A stretch of DNA of 64,000 nucleotides, from the NCBI RefSeq assembly GCF_030818955.1, contig NZ_JAUTBF010000001.1:2542001-2606000 (forward strand). Direction: 5' to 3'. This document shows, piece by piece, positions 44,023 to 52,925 of the stretch; the first letter of the stretch is position 1; each line of letters begins with the position of its first letter. Both the position numbers and the translations under genes were made by a program. The notes beneath the pieces are model-generated. The model was not told where the DNA came from. It saw only the letters and a program-made list of their open reading frames with translations, and did not search any database. This DNA is from Microbacterium trichothecenolyticum (GTDB lineage Bacteria > Actinomycetota > Actinomycetes > Actinomycetales > Microbacteriaceae).

Positions 44023-44645
44023 GAATCGTCCTCGACGCGGTGTCGAAGGGACGGGCGCAGCGCGCGCTGCCCGCGACCACGACCGCCTACGAGAGCGGGC
44101 GCGCGGCGCTCGTCGTCGCCGAGACCGAGCAGCGTCCCACGGTGCTGGGCCTCGTGGCATCCGGTCGCATGAAGGTCGACACCGGATCCGTCACGATCGA
44201 CGGACGAATGGATGCCAGGGCCCTGCGCCGACGCGTTGCCGTCGTCGACGCGCCCGTCGTCGCCGAACCCGAACCCAACGTCTCGGTCACGGGCGTCGTC
44301 GCCGAGGAGCTGATGTTCGCCGGCCACGCCCCCACGCCGTTCGCCGCGGCACGCTGGCTGGAGGGGCTGGGCCTCGAAGCGATCGCCGGCCTGCCCATCG
44401 GCAACGTCGACCCCGCCGCGCGAATCCGCCTGCTGCTCGAGCTCGCCGCGCTGCGCAAAGACGTCGAGGGGCTCGTTCTCGTCGCCCCCGACCGTCACGG
44501 CGGAGAGCCCGTGGCATGGTGGCGCATCGCGCAGGAGTTCGCCGAGCGCGGTTACGCCGTGCTGGTCATCGCCGGCCAAGCATCGCGCACCGCGATCGAT
44601 GCGCTCGAGGTCGATGCGCTCGAGGTCGAGGAGGCCGCACGGTGA
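44019..44645 (+). CDS. ABC-ATPase-like protein lacking Walker motifs
   Basis: 208 residues. The order of blocks follows an ABC ATPase but the catalytic motifs are eroded. Where GxxGxGKST is expected it reads AETEQRPTVLGLVASGR; the Walker B site reads GLVLVAPDRHGG with no DE pair; the signature region is DPAARIRLLLELAAL. The beta strand after the P-loop ([25 protein letters not shown]) is still typical. It cannot bind ATP in the usual way and may be a structural partner of the YhgE-type protein it overlaps. A 15-bp tandem repeat near the 3' end gives ALEVDALEVEE. Confidence 0.7.
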   Translation: MRIVLDAVSKGRAQRALPATTTAYESGRAALVVAETEQRPTVLGLVASGRMKVDTGSVTIDGRMDARALRRRVAVVDAPVVAEPEPNVSVTGVVAEELMFAGHAPTPFAAARWLEGLGLEAIAGLPIGNVDPAARIRLLLELAALRKDVEGLVLVAPDRHGGEPVAWWRIAQEFAERGYAVLVIAGQASRTAIDALEVDALEVEEAAR

Positions 44646-46579
44646 AGATCCCGCAGATGATCGCCGCGGAACTGCGCCGGCTCACCTCGACCCGCATGGC
44701 GGTGCTCGCCCTCGTCGCCCTTCTGGCGGTACCGATCCTCTACGGCGGCCTCTACCTCTGGGCCAACCAGGATCCGTACGGCAACCTGTCGAGCGTGCCC
44801 GTGGCGCTCGTCGTCGAAGACCAGGGCGCCGAAGTGAACGGCCAGCAGCGCAACCTCGGCGACGAGGCGGCCGAGCAGCTGCTCGACAGCGACACGTTCG
44901 AGTGGCACCGCGTCTCGTCCGACCAGGCCGATGCGGGGCTCGCCGTCGGCGACTTCGACTTCGTCGTGACATTGCCTACCGACTTCAGCGACGCCGTGGC
45001 CTCGCTCTCGAGCGACAGTCCGCGTCAGGCCGACATCGAGCTGCGCACGAACGACGCGAACAACTACCTCGCGTCGACCATCGGCACGCAGGCCGTGGCG
45101 CGCATCCAGGCGTCGGTCGCGAAGAAGGTCGTCGACGAGGCCGGGCGCAGCCTGCTCGACGCCCTGCACACGATCCGCGTGAGCCTCGTGGATGCCACGA
45201 CCGGGGCGACGCAGATCGTCGACGGTCTCGCGACGGCGAAGGGCGGATCCTCGCAACTCTCCAGCGGATCGGTCACCCTCGCCGACGGCTCGTCGCAGCT
45301 CGCTGACGGCACGGCGCAGCTCGCGACGGGCGCGAGTCAACTGCGCGACGGGACGGCTCGATTGCGCGACGGCTCCGCGCAACTCGCCGACGGCGCGCAG
45401 CAGGTGGCGGGCGGGGTCGACCGCATCGACTCGGCTGCGCGCGAGGTGGGCTCGATCGCCGCTGACGCCAACGCCCGCCTCCCCGAGGCCCGTGCCGACA
45501 TCCTGAAAGCCCTCCAAGACGCCCACGTCAGCCCGGAACGCATCGACGAGATCCTCGCGCGCCTCGACACCGTGGGCGAGAAGCTCTCCGCGGCGAACAC
45601 GCGCGTGCAAGACACGGTGACCCAGATCAACCGACTCGATGACGGCGCCCGTCAGGTGGCCGCGGGCAGCTCCTCGCTGGCTTCTGGGGCGGCGACCGCG
45701 GCCGATGGAGCCTCGGCCCTGGCCGACGGCGCCGGCACGGCGGCATCCGCAGCAGCGCAGGTACGTGATGGCTCGGCGCAGCTACGCGACGGGGCGAGCC
45801 AGCTCGACAGCGGCATCGCCCAGCTCGCGACCGGGGCGACCCAGCTGCGCGACGGCCTGTCGTCGGGGGTGCAGCAGATTCCCGACTCCGACGACGCCAC
45901 GCGTCAGGCGCAGGCGTCAGCCATCTCCGACCCCGTCGCCGTCGGCACGAGCGCCGTCACGAAGGCGCAGAACTACGGTGCCGGCCTGGCGCCGTTCTTC
46001 GCCGCGTTGGCGGGCTGGATCGGCATCTACGCGCTGTTCCTGATCGTGAAGCCGGTGTCCAAGCGCGCCATCACGGCGCTGCGCTCCCCCGTGCGCGTGA
46101 CCCTCGCGGGCTGGCTCACCCCGGCGGGACTCGGTGCCCTGCAGATGGTCGGACTGTTCACGGTGCTCGCCATCGCCCTGCAGTTCTCGTTCGCGAACCC
46201 GTGGGCCGCTCTCGGGATCCTGGTCTTCGCCTCGGCGACGTACGCAGCGATCGTGCTGGCGCTGAACGTGTGGCTGGGCTCGGTCGGGCAGTTCCTCGGG
46301 TTGGTGCTGATGGTGCTGCAGCTCGTGACCGCCGGTGGAACGTTCCCCTGGCAGACGCTGCCCGCCCCGCTCGCGGCGCTGCACCACGTGTTGCCGATGG
46401 GCTACGTCGTGGATGCCATGCGGCAGGTCATGTATGGCGGCGACGTCTCGCGGGTCGGGCCCGACCTGCTCGTGCTCGCCGGGTGGTTGCTCGGCGGCGT
46501 GGTGCTCGCGGCCCTGGGTGTGACGCGGATGACGCACCACCGCACGCTGAGGGATCTGCAGCCGAGCCTGATCGGCTGA
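44642..46579 (+). CDS. YhgE/Pip domain-containing ABC-2-type membrane protein
   Basis: 645 residues from GTG 44642. N-terminal membrane helix (RMAVLALVALLAVPILYGGLYLWA), a conserved extracellular start (NLSSVPVALVVEDQGAEVNGQQRNLG), then a long region of SAQLADGTAQLATGASQLRDG heptad-like repeats and coiled coil. About five C-terminal helices follow (LVMVLQLVTAGGTFPWQTLPAPLAALHHVLPMGYVVDAMR). This is the YhgE/Pip family, related to phage-infection protein and type VII-associated EsaA-like proteins. A role in export of amphiphilic compounds is inferred. Confidence 0.9.
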   Translation: MKIPQMIAAELRRLTSTRMAVLALVALLAVPILYGGLYLWANQDPYGNLSSVPVALVVEDQGAEVNGQQRNLGDEAAEQLLDSDTFEWHRVSSDQADAGLAVGDFDFVVTLPTDFSDAVASLSSDSPRQADIELRTNDANNYLASTIGTQAVARIQASVAKKVVDEAGRSLLDALHTIRVSLVDATTGATQIVDGLATAKGGSSQLSSGSVTLADGSSQLADGTAQLATGASQLRDGTARLRDGSAQLADGAQQVAGGVDRIDSAAREVGSIAADANARLPEARADILKALQDAHVSPERIDEILARLDTVGEKLSAANTRVQDTVTQINRLDDGARQVAAGSSSLASGAATAADGASALADGAGTAASAAAQVRDGSAQLRDGASQLDSGIAQLATGATQLRDGLSSGVQQIPDSDDATRQAQASAISDPVAVGTSAVTKAQNYGAGLAPFFAALAGWIGIYALFLIVKPVSKRAITALRSPVRVTLAGWLTPAGLGALQMVGLFTVLAIALQFSFANPWAALGILVFASATYAAIVLALNVWLGSVGQFLGLVLMVLQLVTAGGTFPWQTLPAPLAALHHVLPMGYVVDAMRQVMYGGDVSRVGPDLLVLAGWLLGGVVLAALGVTRMTHHRTLRDLQPSLIG

Positions 46580-46691
46580 GCCGGGACCGGTCCACGCCCC
46601 GGCCCGGGACAGGCGAAGCGCGCGGCGGTGGCATCCGGGGCAGGGCGCCGGGCGCGCGGCGACGCCGGAGCTGCAGGCGGTGCCGGGCGGT

Positions 46692-46793
46692 GCCGAGCTC
46701 CGGGCGGTGCCGAGCTCCGGGCGGCGCCGAGCTCCGGGCGGTGCCGAGCTCCGGGCGGTGCCGGGCGCCGGGCGGTGCCGAGCTCCGGGCGGC
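46692..46793 (+). repeat. 17-bp tandem repeats (GCCGAGCTCCGGGCGGT)
   Basis: Six head-to-tail 17-bp units start at 46692, 46709, 46726, 46743, 46760 (variant GCCGGGCGCCGGGCGGT) and 46777. Each regular unit contains a SacI-like GAGCTC palindrome. Non-coding gap between yhgE and the histidine kinase. Confidence 0.85.
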
Positions 46794-46936
46794 GCCGGAG
46801 GTGCGGGCGGAACGCGCGTTCGCGCGGGCGGAGCGGAGGATCAGGGACAAGCGGAGGACAATCTCGCGGCATCCCTCCTCCCCCGGTCCCTCGCCCTCGG
46901 CTCGTCACGCCCCGACCACCCGACCACCCAAGCCCT

Positions 46937-47026
46937 CCAGCCCCCCCCCAGCGCCCAACCCCCAACCCCCAACCACCGCACACCTCACGCCGCACACCGC
47001 ACACCGCACACCGCACACCGCACACC
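46937..47026 (+). repeat. C-rich tract and five 7-bp GCACACC repeats
   Basis: A C-run segment (46937-46980, with CCCCAAC repeated) is followed by five perfect GCACACC units at 46992-47026, eight bases before the kinase stop. Together with the 17-bp array these fill most of the 46580-47033 gap. Confidence 0.8.
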
Positions 47027-47033
47027 GGCGACC

Positions 47034-48501
47034 CTAGGCGCGCTCAGCCGGCAGTCGCACCTCGAACACCGTCCGCCCTGGCGCGCTGTCCACGGAGATC
47101 GTGCCGCCGTGCGCCTCGGTGATCGCCTGGGCGATCGACAGCCCGAGGCCCGTGCTCCCGGCATCACGGTTTCGGGAGTCATCGCCCCGCGCGAACCGCT
47201 CGAACAACCTCCCCACCACGGCCGGGTCGATCCCCGGCCCGGTGTCGGACACCCGAAGGATCGCATCGTTGCCCTCACGCGCGAGCGAGAGGGTCACGGT
47301 TGTACCAGCCGGGGTGTGGGTGGAGGCGTTGCGCAGCAGGTTCGCCACGACCTGGCGCAGGCGGTTGTCGTCACCCGTCACGGAGATGAGGTCGTCCGAC
47401 ACGTCGAGGCGCCACTCGTGGGTCGCGTCGGCCGCCTGCGCATCGCTGACCGCGTCGACGGCGAGCAGTGTCAGCTCCACCTCCTCGCGCCGCAGCGACT
47501 GTCCGGCATCCAGCCGCGCGAGCAGCAGCAGGTCGTCGACGAGGGATGCCATGCGCTGCGCCTCCGATTCGATCCGGTCGAACGAGCGGGCCTGGGTCGG
47601 CGTCATCGGCCCGGCCTCGCCCAGCGACAGCTGCGCGTACCCGCGGATGCTCGCCAGCGGCGTGCGCAGTTCGTGGCTGGCATCCGCGATGAAGCGCCGC
47701 AGCTGCTCCTCGCTGTGGTGCCGCGCGGCGAGCGAGGACTGCACGTGCCCGAGCAGGTCGTTCAGCGACGACCCCACCCGGCCGACCTCGGTGGCGCGGT
47801 CGGTGTCGGCCGTGGCGACCCGGTCGGGGATCTCGACGTCACCGGCACTCAGCGACAGCGTCGACACGCGTTGGGCGACGTCGGCGACCCGGTCGAGCGG
47901 TCGCAGACTGCGCCGGACGAAGAACGACAGGCCGATCACCGCGATGAGCAGGGTGACGGCGGAGACGGCGAGGAGGATGATCGTCAGCGCCGTGGTGGTC
48001 GCCGTCACATCGGCTTCGGAGTTGCCGGCGACGATCAGGGCACCGTCGTCCTCGGCGGCGGCGACGCGGAATGCTCCGAGCTCACCCCCGAAGTCGACGG
48101 TCGTCGGAGCACGATCGGTCGGCACCGACGAGCGCAGCAGCGCGATCTGGTCGGCGGTCAACGACACCACCGTCCCGTCTGCCCGCGTGTACCCCGAGCT
48201 GCGGACGGTGCCGTCGTCGCCGATGACCGCCATCAGGGTGCCGATGCGTGGCGCCGGGGTGCCGGCATCCATCCCCGGCGGCGGTTCGCCCCCACCCGGG
48301 CCTTCGCCCCCGTGACCGTCGAACGCGTCGCGGCCGACGGCGAACGACAGCCCCTCGCGCACCTGCTGGTCGAGGCGGTCGAGCGTGAATGAGCGCAGGG
48401 CCAGCACGGTTGCCACGCTCATCGCGACGAAGGCGAGCAGGACCAAACCCGCTCGTTCCCACCACGAGCGTGCGTCGCAGCGTCCACCGACGTCGGGTCA
48501 T
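47034..48501 (-). CDS. Two-component sensor histidine kinase, apparent N-terminal frameshift
   Basis: Membrane kinase with a first helix (LVLLAFVAMSVATVLALRS), an extracellular sensor of about 120 residues, a second helix (LTIILLAVSAVTLLIAVIGLSFFV), HAMP, the His-box RRFIADASHELRTPLASIRGY, and the ATPase motifs NLLRNAS, DTGPGID and GSTGLGLSIAQAI. The natural start, ATG 48501, overlaps the regulator stop and reads MTRRRWTLRRTLVVGTSG. It then falls out of frame at a TTT run (48445-48447); removing one T joins it to LVLLAFVAM and gives 488 residues. Without correction only TTG 48446 starts the frame, losing about 18 residues. Confidence 0.9.
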
Positions 48502-49232
48502 GGCGTTCTGATCGTGTAGCCGACCCCGCGCACCGTGTGGATGAGGGGTTCGCCGAGGGTGTCGACCTTCTTCCGCAGATACGAGATGTAGATCTCGACG
48601 ACGCCGCCGTTGCCGCCGAAGTCGTAGCTCCACACCTGGTCGAGGATCTGCGCCTTGCTGAGCACACGGCGCGGGTTCTGCATGAGGTAGCGCAGCAGCT
48701 CGAACTCCTTCGCGGTGAGCTTGATCGGGATGCCGCCGCGCTCGACCTCGTACGCCTCCTCGTCGAGCGACAGGTCACCGACGCGCAGGCGCGGATCGGC
48801 GCCGGCGACGACCGCGACATGTCGACGGGCCATGCCGCGCAGCCGCACGACGACCTCCTCGAGATTGAAGGGTTTCGTGACGTAGTCGTCGGCACCGGCC
48901 GAGATGCCCGCGATGCGGTCTTCCACGGCATCCTTCGCGGTGAGGAACAGCACCGGTGCGTCGTTGCCGGCCGCGCGGATACGCGTGAGCAGCTCCATAC
49001 CGTCGAGGCCCGGCATCATGATGTCGAGCACGAGCAGATCGGGACCGAACTCGCGGATGGTGTTCAGCGCCTCCTGCCCGTTCGCGGCGGTGCGGGCGTC
49101 CCAGCCCTCGTTCTGCAGCGCCATGCGCAGCAGGTCGCTCAGGTTGGCTTCGTCGTCGACGACGAGCGCACGCACGGGTGAGCCGTCGGGCCGGGTCAGG
49201 GGGATGGGGCGGGAGGTCACGACAGCCAGCAT
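48498..49232 (-). CDS. OmpR family response regulator
   Basis: 244 residues. Receiver domain with acidic pair Asp26-Asp27, phosphoacceptor Asp70 (LLVLDIMMPG) and Lys120 (TKPF). The C-terminal winged helix has KLTAKEFELLRYLMQNPRRVLSKAQILDQVW and VEIYISYLRKKVD. It is most like the MprA/TcrX/PrrA branch. It forms an operon with the kinase, and the divergent MacB-like exporter 120 bp away is a probable target. Confidence 0.94.
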   Translation of the reverse strand: MLAVVTSRPIPLTRPDGSPVRALVVDDEANLSDLLRMALQNEGWDARTAANGQEALNTIREFGPDLLVLDIMMPGLDGMELLTRIRAAGNDAPVLFLTAKDAVEDRIAGISAGADDYVTKPFNLEEVVVRLRGMARRHVAVVAGADPRLRVGDLSLDEEAYEVERGGIPIKLTAKEFELLRYLMQNPRRVLSKAQILDQVWSYDFGGNGGVVEIYISYLRKKVDTLGEPLIHTVRGVGYTIRTP

Positions 49233-49354
49233 GCACCGTCACGACTGCCACCGTCATCCGACATAGGCGCTTCATAAGAAGCGTGAGGGAGCGGTGAGGG
49301 TGCCTTTCCTAGCGTCGCAGCGAACGGCCGCACCCCGCGTCCGGAAGGAGAAGC

Positions 49355-50824
49355 ATGTACGGCACCTACCTGCGGCGCGAGCTCGCCGGCCGCACCAAGC
49401 AGACCGTGATCGTCGCGGTCGGACTCGCCATCGCCATCGCGCTCGTCATGGTCGTCAACGCCCTCTCGGCGGGAGTGCGCGACGCCCAGGAGCAGGCCCT
49501 GTCGTCGGTCTACGGTGTCGGCACCGATCTCACCGTCACCGGCGCGCAGGCCGAGCCCGCACAGGGCGGCGGCCCCCGGTTCGACTTCGGTGCCGACGAC
49601 GGGGCGACCAGCGACGGCACCACGACGCTCAGTCAGTCTCGGCTCATGACCGACATGCGGCGCGGAACCCTCGACGCCGCCGCGGTCGCGACCGTGGCCG
49701 ACCTCGGCGGGGTCTCGGCCGCTACCGGCGCGCTGTCGCTGACGAACACCACGTTCTCGGGGCAGATGCCCGACCGCAGCGCCGGCTCCGCACAGGGCGA
49801 AGGGATGCCGCAGCAGCCCCCGTCCGGCGGAGGGCCCGGCGGCGACGGCGGCAGCGCCTTCGGCATCGACTCGTTCACCGTGCTCGGCGTCGACCCCGCG
49901 GCATCCGTCGGCCCGCTCTCGTCGGTGACCGTCACCGACGGACGTGCCCTCACGGCATCCGACGCGGGCACCGACGTGGCCGTGGTCGACGCGACCTACG
50001 CGGCGAGCGCGGGCCTGTCGGTGGGCAGCACGATCGAGGTGGGCGGCACGGCGATGCAGGTCGTCGGGATCGTCGCTTCCACCTCGGCTGACGCCGACAC
50101 CGCCGCGAACGTCTACCTTCCCCTCGACGTGGCGCAGACGCTGGCCGGCGTGGGTGATGTCGTCTCGACGGTGTACGTTCAGGCGTCGTCGGCGGATGCC
50201 ATCGATGCGGTGCAGAGCGAGATCTCGGCCGCGCTTCCTGACGCCACCGTCAGCTCGCAGTCGCAGCTCGCGTCCACCGTCTCGGGCTCGCTCTCGAGCG
50301 CGTCGACGATGATCTCGAACCTCGGCACGTGGCTGTCGATCGTCGTGCTACTGGTCGCGCTCGCCCTCGCGGTGCTCTTCACCCTGTCCGGCGTCGCGCG
50401 CCGCACCCGGGAGTTCGGCACGCTCAAGGCGATCGGCTGGTCGAACGGGCGCATCGTGCGGCAGGTGGCGGGCGAGTCGCTCGCGCAAGGGCTGATCGGG
50501 GGCGCGGCGGGACTGATCCTGGGACTCGGCGGCATCCTGCTCGTCAACGTGATCGCGCCGACCATCTCGGTGTCGTCGTCGACGCAGGCGGGTGGCCCCG
50601 GCGCGCAGGGCGGTCCCGGCGGCGGCTTCGGGGGCGGGGCCCCCGGCGGCTTCGGTCAGGCGGCCGCCCAGGCCACCGACATCGTCCTCAGCGCCCCCGT
50701 GACCCCCGGCGTCGTGATCGCCGCGGTCGGCATCGCCGTGCTCGGCGGCGTGCTCGCCGGCGCGTTCGGCGGGTGGCGAGCCGCACGCCTCAGCCCCGCC
50801 GCCGCTCTGCGTTCGGTCGCGTGA
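49355..50824 (+). CDS. ABC transporter permease, MacB/FtsX type
   Basis: 489 residues: N-terminal helix (TVIVAVGLAIAIALVMVVNAL), an extracellular MacB-like periplasmic core domain with Gly/Pro/Gln-rich insertions, then three C-terminal helices of the FtsX domain (LSIVVLLVALALAVLFTLSGVARRTREFGTLKAIGWSNGRIVRQV). A Gly-rich insert (GGPGAQGGPGGGFGGGAPGG) lies between the last two. GGAAGGAGAAGC precedes the ATG. It works with the ATPase that follows; the two-component system upstream probably regulates it. Confidence 0.9.
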   Translation: MYGTYLRRELAGRTKQTVIVAVGLAIAIALVMVVNALSAGVRDAQEQALSSVYGVGTDLTVTGAQAEPAQGGGPRFDFGADDGATSDGTTTLSQSRLMTDMRRGTLDAAAVATVADLGGVSAATGALSLTNTTFSGQMPDRSAGSAQGEGMPQQPPSGGGPGGDGGSAFGIDSFTVLGVDPAASVGPLSSVTVTDGRALTASDAGTDVAVVDATYAASAGLSVGSTIEVGGTAMQVVGIVASTSADADTAANVYLPLDVAQTLAGVGDVVSTVYVQASSADAIDAVQSEISAALPDATVSSQSQLASTVSGSLSSASTMISNLGTWLSIVVLLVALALAVLFTLSGVARRTREFGTLKAIGWSNGRIVRQVAGESLAQGLIGGAAGLILGLGGILLVNVIAPTISVSSSTQAGGPGAQGGPGGGFGGGAPGGFGQAAAQATDIVLSAPVTPGVVIAAVGIAVLGGVLAGAFGGWRAARLSPAAALRSVA

Positions 50825-50850
50825 CCGGCATCCCCTTCGAAGGAGACATC

Positions 50851-51558
50851 ATGACCCTCATCTCAGCCACGGACACCACCCTCGCCTACCGCCTCGAGGG
50901 CGTCACCCGCACATACCGCCAGCGCGACCGCCAGGTGCAGGCGTTGGCGAGCATCGACCTCGACATCGCCGCGGGCGACTTCGTCACCATCCAGGGCCCC
51001 ACGGGGGGCGGCAAATCGACACTGCTGCAGATGCTGGGAGCGCTCGACCGACCCACCGCGGGAACGGTGATGCTCGGCGACCTCGACATCGCCCGCGCAT
51101 CGGCCGCGGAGCTCGCTCGCCTTCGCGCCCACGAGATCGGCTTCGTGTTCCAGGGGTTCAACCTCATCCCGACGCTCACCGCGGCCGAGAACGTCGACAT
51201 GGGTCTCGAACCGCTCGGGCTCGATCGTCCCGAGCGGCTGCGCCGCATCGCCGACGCGCTGGTACGGGTCGGGCTGGCCGACCGGCACGACCACCGCCCG
51301 AGCGAGCTGTCGGGCGGACAGCAGCAGCGCGTCGCGATCGCTCGCGCCATCGCGAAGCAGCCGCGCGTGCTGCTGGCCGACGAGCCGACGGGGAACCTCG
51401 ACGAGCGCATGCGCGACGAGATCCTCGACGTGCTCGAGCAGCTGAACACCGAGGGACTCACGTTGGTGGTCGTGACGCACGACTCGGCCGTGGCGCGACG
51501 AGCGCGGCGGCGGCTGCGCTTGGCCGGCGGCCGGGTGACCGACATCACGCGCGGCTGA
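50851..51558 (+). CDS. ABC transporter ATP-binding protein, MacB/LolD type
   Basis: 235 residues from ATG 50851 (GAAGGAGACATC before it). Walker A GPTGGGKST (49-57), Q-loop VFQGFNLIPTLTAAENV, signature LSGGQ (153-157), Walker B LLADE (174-178) and H-loop VVVTHDS are complete. This is the partner of the permease 26 nt upstream. Such MacB-type exporters handle peptides, lipoproteins or antibiotics; the substrate is not predictable. Confidence 0.95.
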   Translation: MTLISATDTTLAYRLEGVTRTYRQRDRQVQALASIDLDIAAGDFVTIQGPTGGGKSTLLQMLGALDRPTAGTVMLGDLDIARASAAELARLRAHEIGFVFQGFNLIPTLTAAENVDMGLEPLGLDRPERLRRIADALVRVGLADRHDHRPSELSGGQQQRVAIARAIAKQPRVLLADEPTGNLDERMRDEILDVLEQLNTEGLTLVVVTHDSAVARRARRRLRLAGGRVTDITRG

Positions 51559-51704
51559 GCGCGGCCCACCCGCGGACGAGCGGAGGGCGAGGGACGAAGG
51601 GAGGTTGCCCACGCGGCATCCGTCCGCCCTTCGTCCCTCGTCCTCCCCCGTCCACGCACACGCGCCGCACCGTCAAGACCCGTCACCCCGCCGCCATCCC
51701 CCCC

Positions 51705-51710
51705 TACAGT
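51705..51710 (+). promoter_or_regulatory. -10 box TACAGT of the SRPBCC gene
   Basis: TACAGT lies 26 nt before the ATG at 51737, leaving a short leader with GAAGGG as ribosome site. Confidence 0.5.
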
Positions 51711-51736
51711 CGAATCACGCCGACCGAAGGGATGCC

Positions 51737-52279
51737 ATGGCCGCCCGCAACACGCGCCTGATGCGCTGCACACCCGACGATCTCTTCGCCGTGCTGTCGG
51801 ACGGATGGCTCTACCCGGTGTGGGTCGTCGGAGCCGCGCGCATGCGCGGTGTCGATCCCGAGTGGCCGCAAGAGGGCTCGCGCCTGCATCACTCCCTCGG
51901 GGTATGGCCCGTAATGATCCACGACCAGACCGAACTGGTCGAGTGGGATCCCCCGCGCCGGCTGCGGCTTCGGCCGGAGGCGGGCATCCTGGGTCGCGGT
52001 GTCATCCGCATCGACGTGCGCGAGCATGCCGAGGGCGTCGCCGTCACCATCCTCGAGGAACCCGTGTCGGGTGCCGCCGCCGTTCTGCCGTCGCTGTTGT
52101 GGAGGCCGTTGCTCATAGCCCGCAACCACGAGTGCCTCAACCGTCTGGCGTTCCTGGCCGAGGGGCGTCGCGAAGAACGAGAGGCCCGCGAGCTCGACCA
52201 TCGCACCGAGACGCCCGACCCCGACGACGGCACACCCTCACCGCAGGCGCGGGAAGACGTACGCGAAGCGAGCGTCTGA
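51737..52279 (+). CDS. SRPBCC family (START-like) protein
   Basis: 180 residues. The N-terminal polyketide-cyclase/START-like fold is seen in CTPDDLFAVLSDGWLYPVWVVGAARMRGVDPEWPQEGSRLHHSLGVWP, DQTELVEWDPPRRLRLRPEAG and RGVIRIDVREHAEGVAVTILEEP. The acidic C-terminus looks disordered. A hydrophobic-ligand pocket is expected; ligand unknown. It is convergent to the Mrp operon. Confidence 0.82.
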   Translation: MAARNTRLMRCTPDDLFAVLSDGWLYPVWVVGAARMRGVDPEWPQEGSRLHHSLGVWPVMIHDQTELVEWDPPRRLRLRPEAGILGRGVIRIDVREHAEGVAVTILEEPVSGAAAVLPSLLWRPLLIARNHECLNRLAFLAEGRREEREARELDHRTETPDPDDGTPSPQAREDVREASV

Positions 52280-52281
52280 AC

Positions 52282-52662
52282 TCAGCTCTCGGGCCGCGTC
52301 TCGACGCCGGTCGCGCCGGGCTGCTCGGTGCTGTGATGCAGTTCGTCGATGTAGAGGTTCGCTTCGTCGGTGCTGCGGTTGCGATAGGCGGCACGACCGA
52401 CCATGTGAGCGGCGAGCGGCGCCGTGGCGAACTGGATGAGCACGACCGGGATGCCGAAGGCCAACGCCTCCCACGTGCGCAGCGACAGCACGACCGCCGT
52501 CACGATCAGCAGCACACCGAGCACCTGCGGCTTGGTCGCCGCGTGCAGTCGGGTGGGCACGTCACGCCACCGCAGCAGACCGATGGTCGCGGTCAGGCAC
52601 AGCAGCGCGCCGATGAGCACGAGCACGAGGGCGACGGTGTCGAGAACCGCGTCGAGGGTCAT
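52282..52662 (-). CDS. mnhG: Na+/H+ antiporter subunit G (MnhG/MrpG)
   Basis: 126 residues from ATG 52662, three membrane helices (ALVLVLIGALLCLTATIGLLR, VLGVLLIVTAVVLSLR, LAFGIPVVLIQFATAPLAAHMVG), RWRDVPTRLHAATKPQVLGV being the MrpG signature. Last gene of the Mrp operon; overlaps mnhF by 4 nt. The hydrophilic tail after residue 100 is longer than the minimal family. Confidence 0.93.
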   Translation of the reverse strand: MTLDAVLDTVALVLVLIGALLCLTATIGLLRWRDVPTRLHAATKPQVLGVLLIVTAVVLSLRTWEALAFGIPVVLIQFATAPLAAHMVGRAAYRNRSTDEANLYIDELHHSTEQPGATGVETRPES

Positions 52663-52925
52663 CTCGGGTTCTCCTTCCGCGCCACGAAGCGCGCGACGGC
52701 GATCGATCCGAAGACGCCGACGGCGGCGATGATGAGCATCGCCGGAAGCGACCGCGTGTGGTGATTGATCACCATGTCGGCCCCGAGGATGCAGAGCACC
52801 TCGGTCAGCAGCACGTCGGCGGCGACGGCACGGTCGAGGATCGAGGGACCGATGACGAGGCGGATCAGTGCCAGCACCGCGGCGACGGCGAAGACGACGA
52901 GGATGACGAAGACGAGGGCGGTCAC
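52659..52925 (-). CDS. mnhF: Na+/H+ antiporter subunit F (MnhF/MrpF)
   Basis: 88 residues, three membrane helices. The MrpF signature LIRLVIGPSILDRAVAADVLLTEVLCILGADM is present. It overlaps mnhE and mnhG by 4 nt each. Confidence 0.94.
   Translation of the reverse strand: MTALVFVILVVFAVAAVLALIRLVIGPSILDRAVAADVLLTEVLCILGADMVINHHTRSLPAMLIIAAVGVFGSIAVARFVARKENPR

Noticed and set aside
46992-47026. GCACACC units considered as CRISPR repeats
   Set aside because: They are 7-bp head-to-tail with no spacers.
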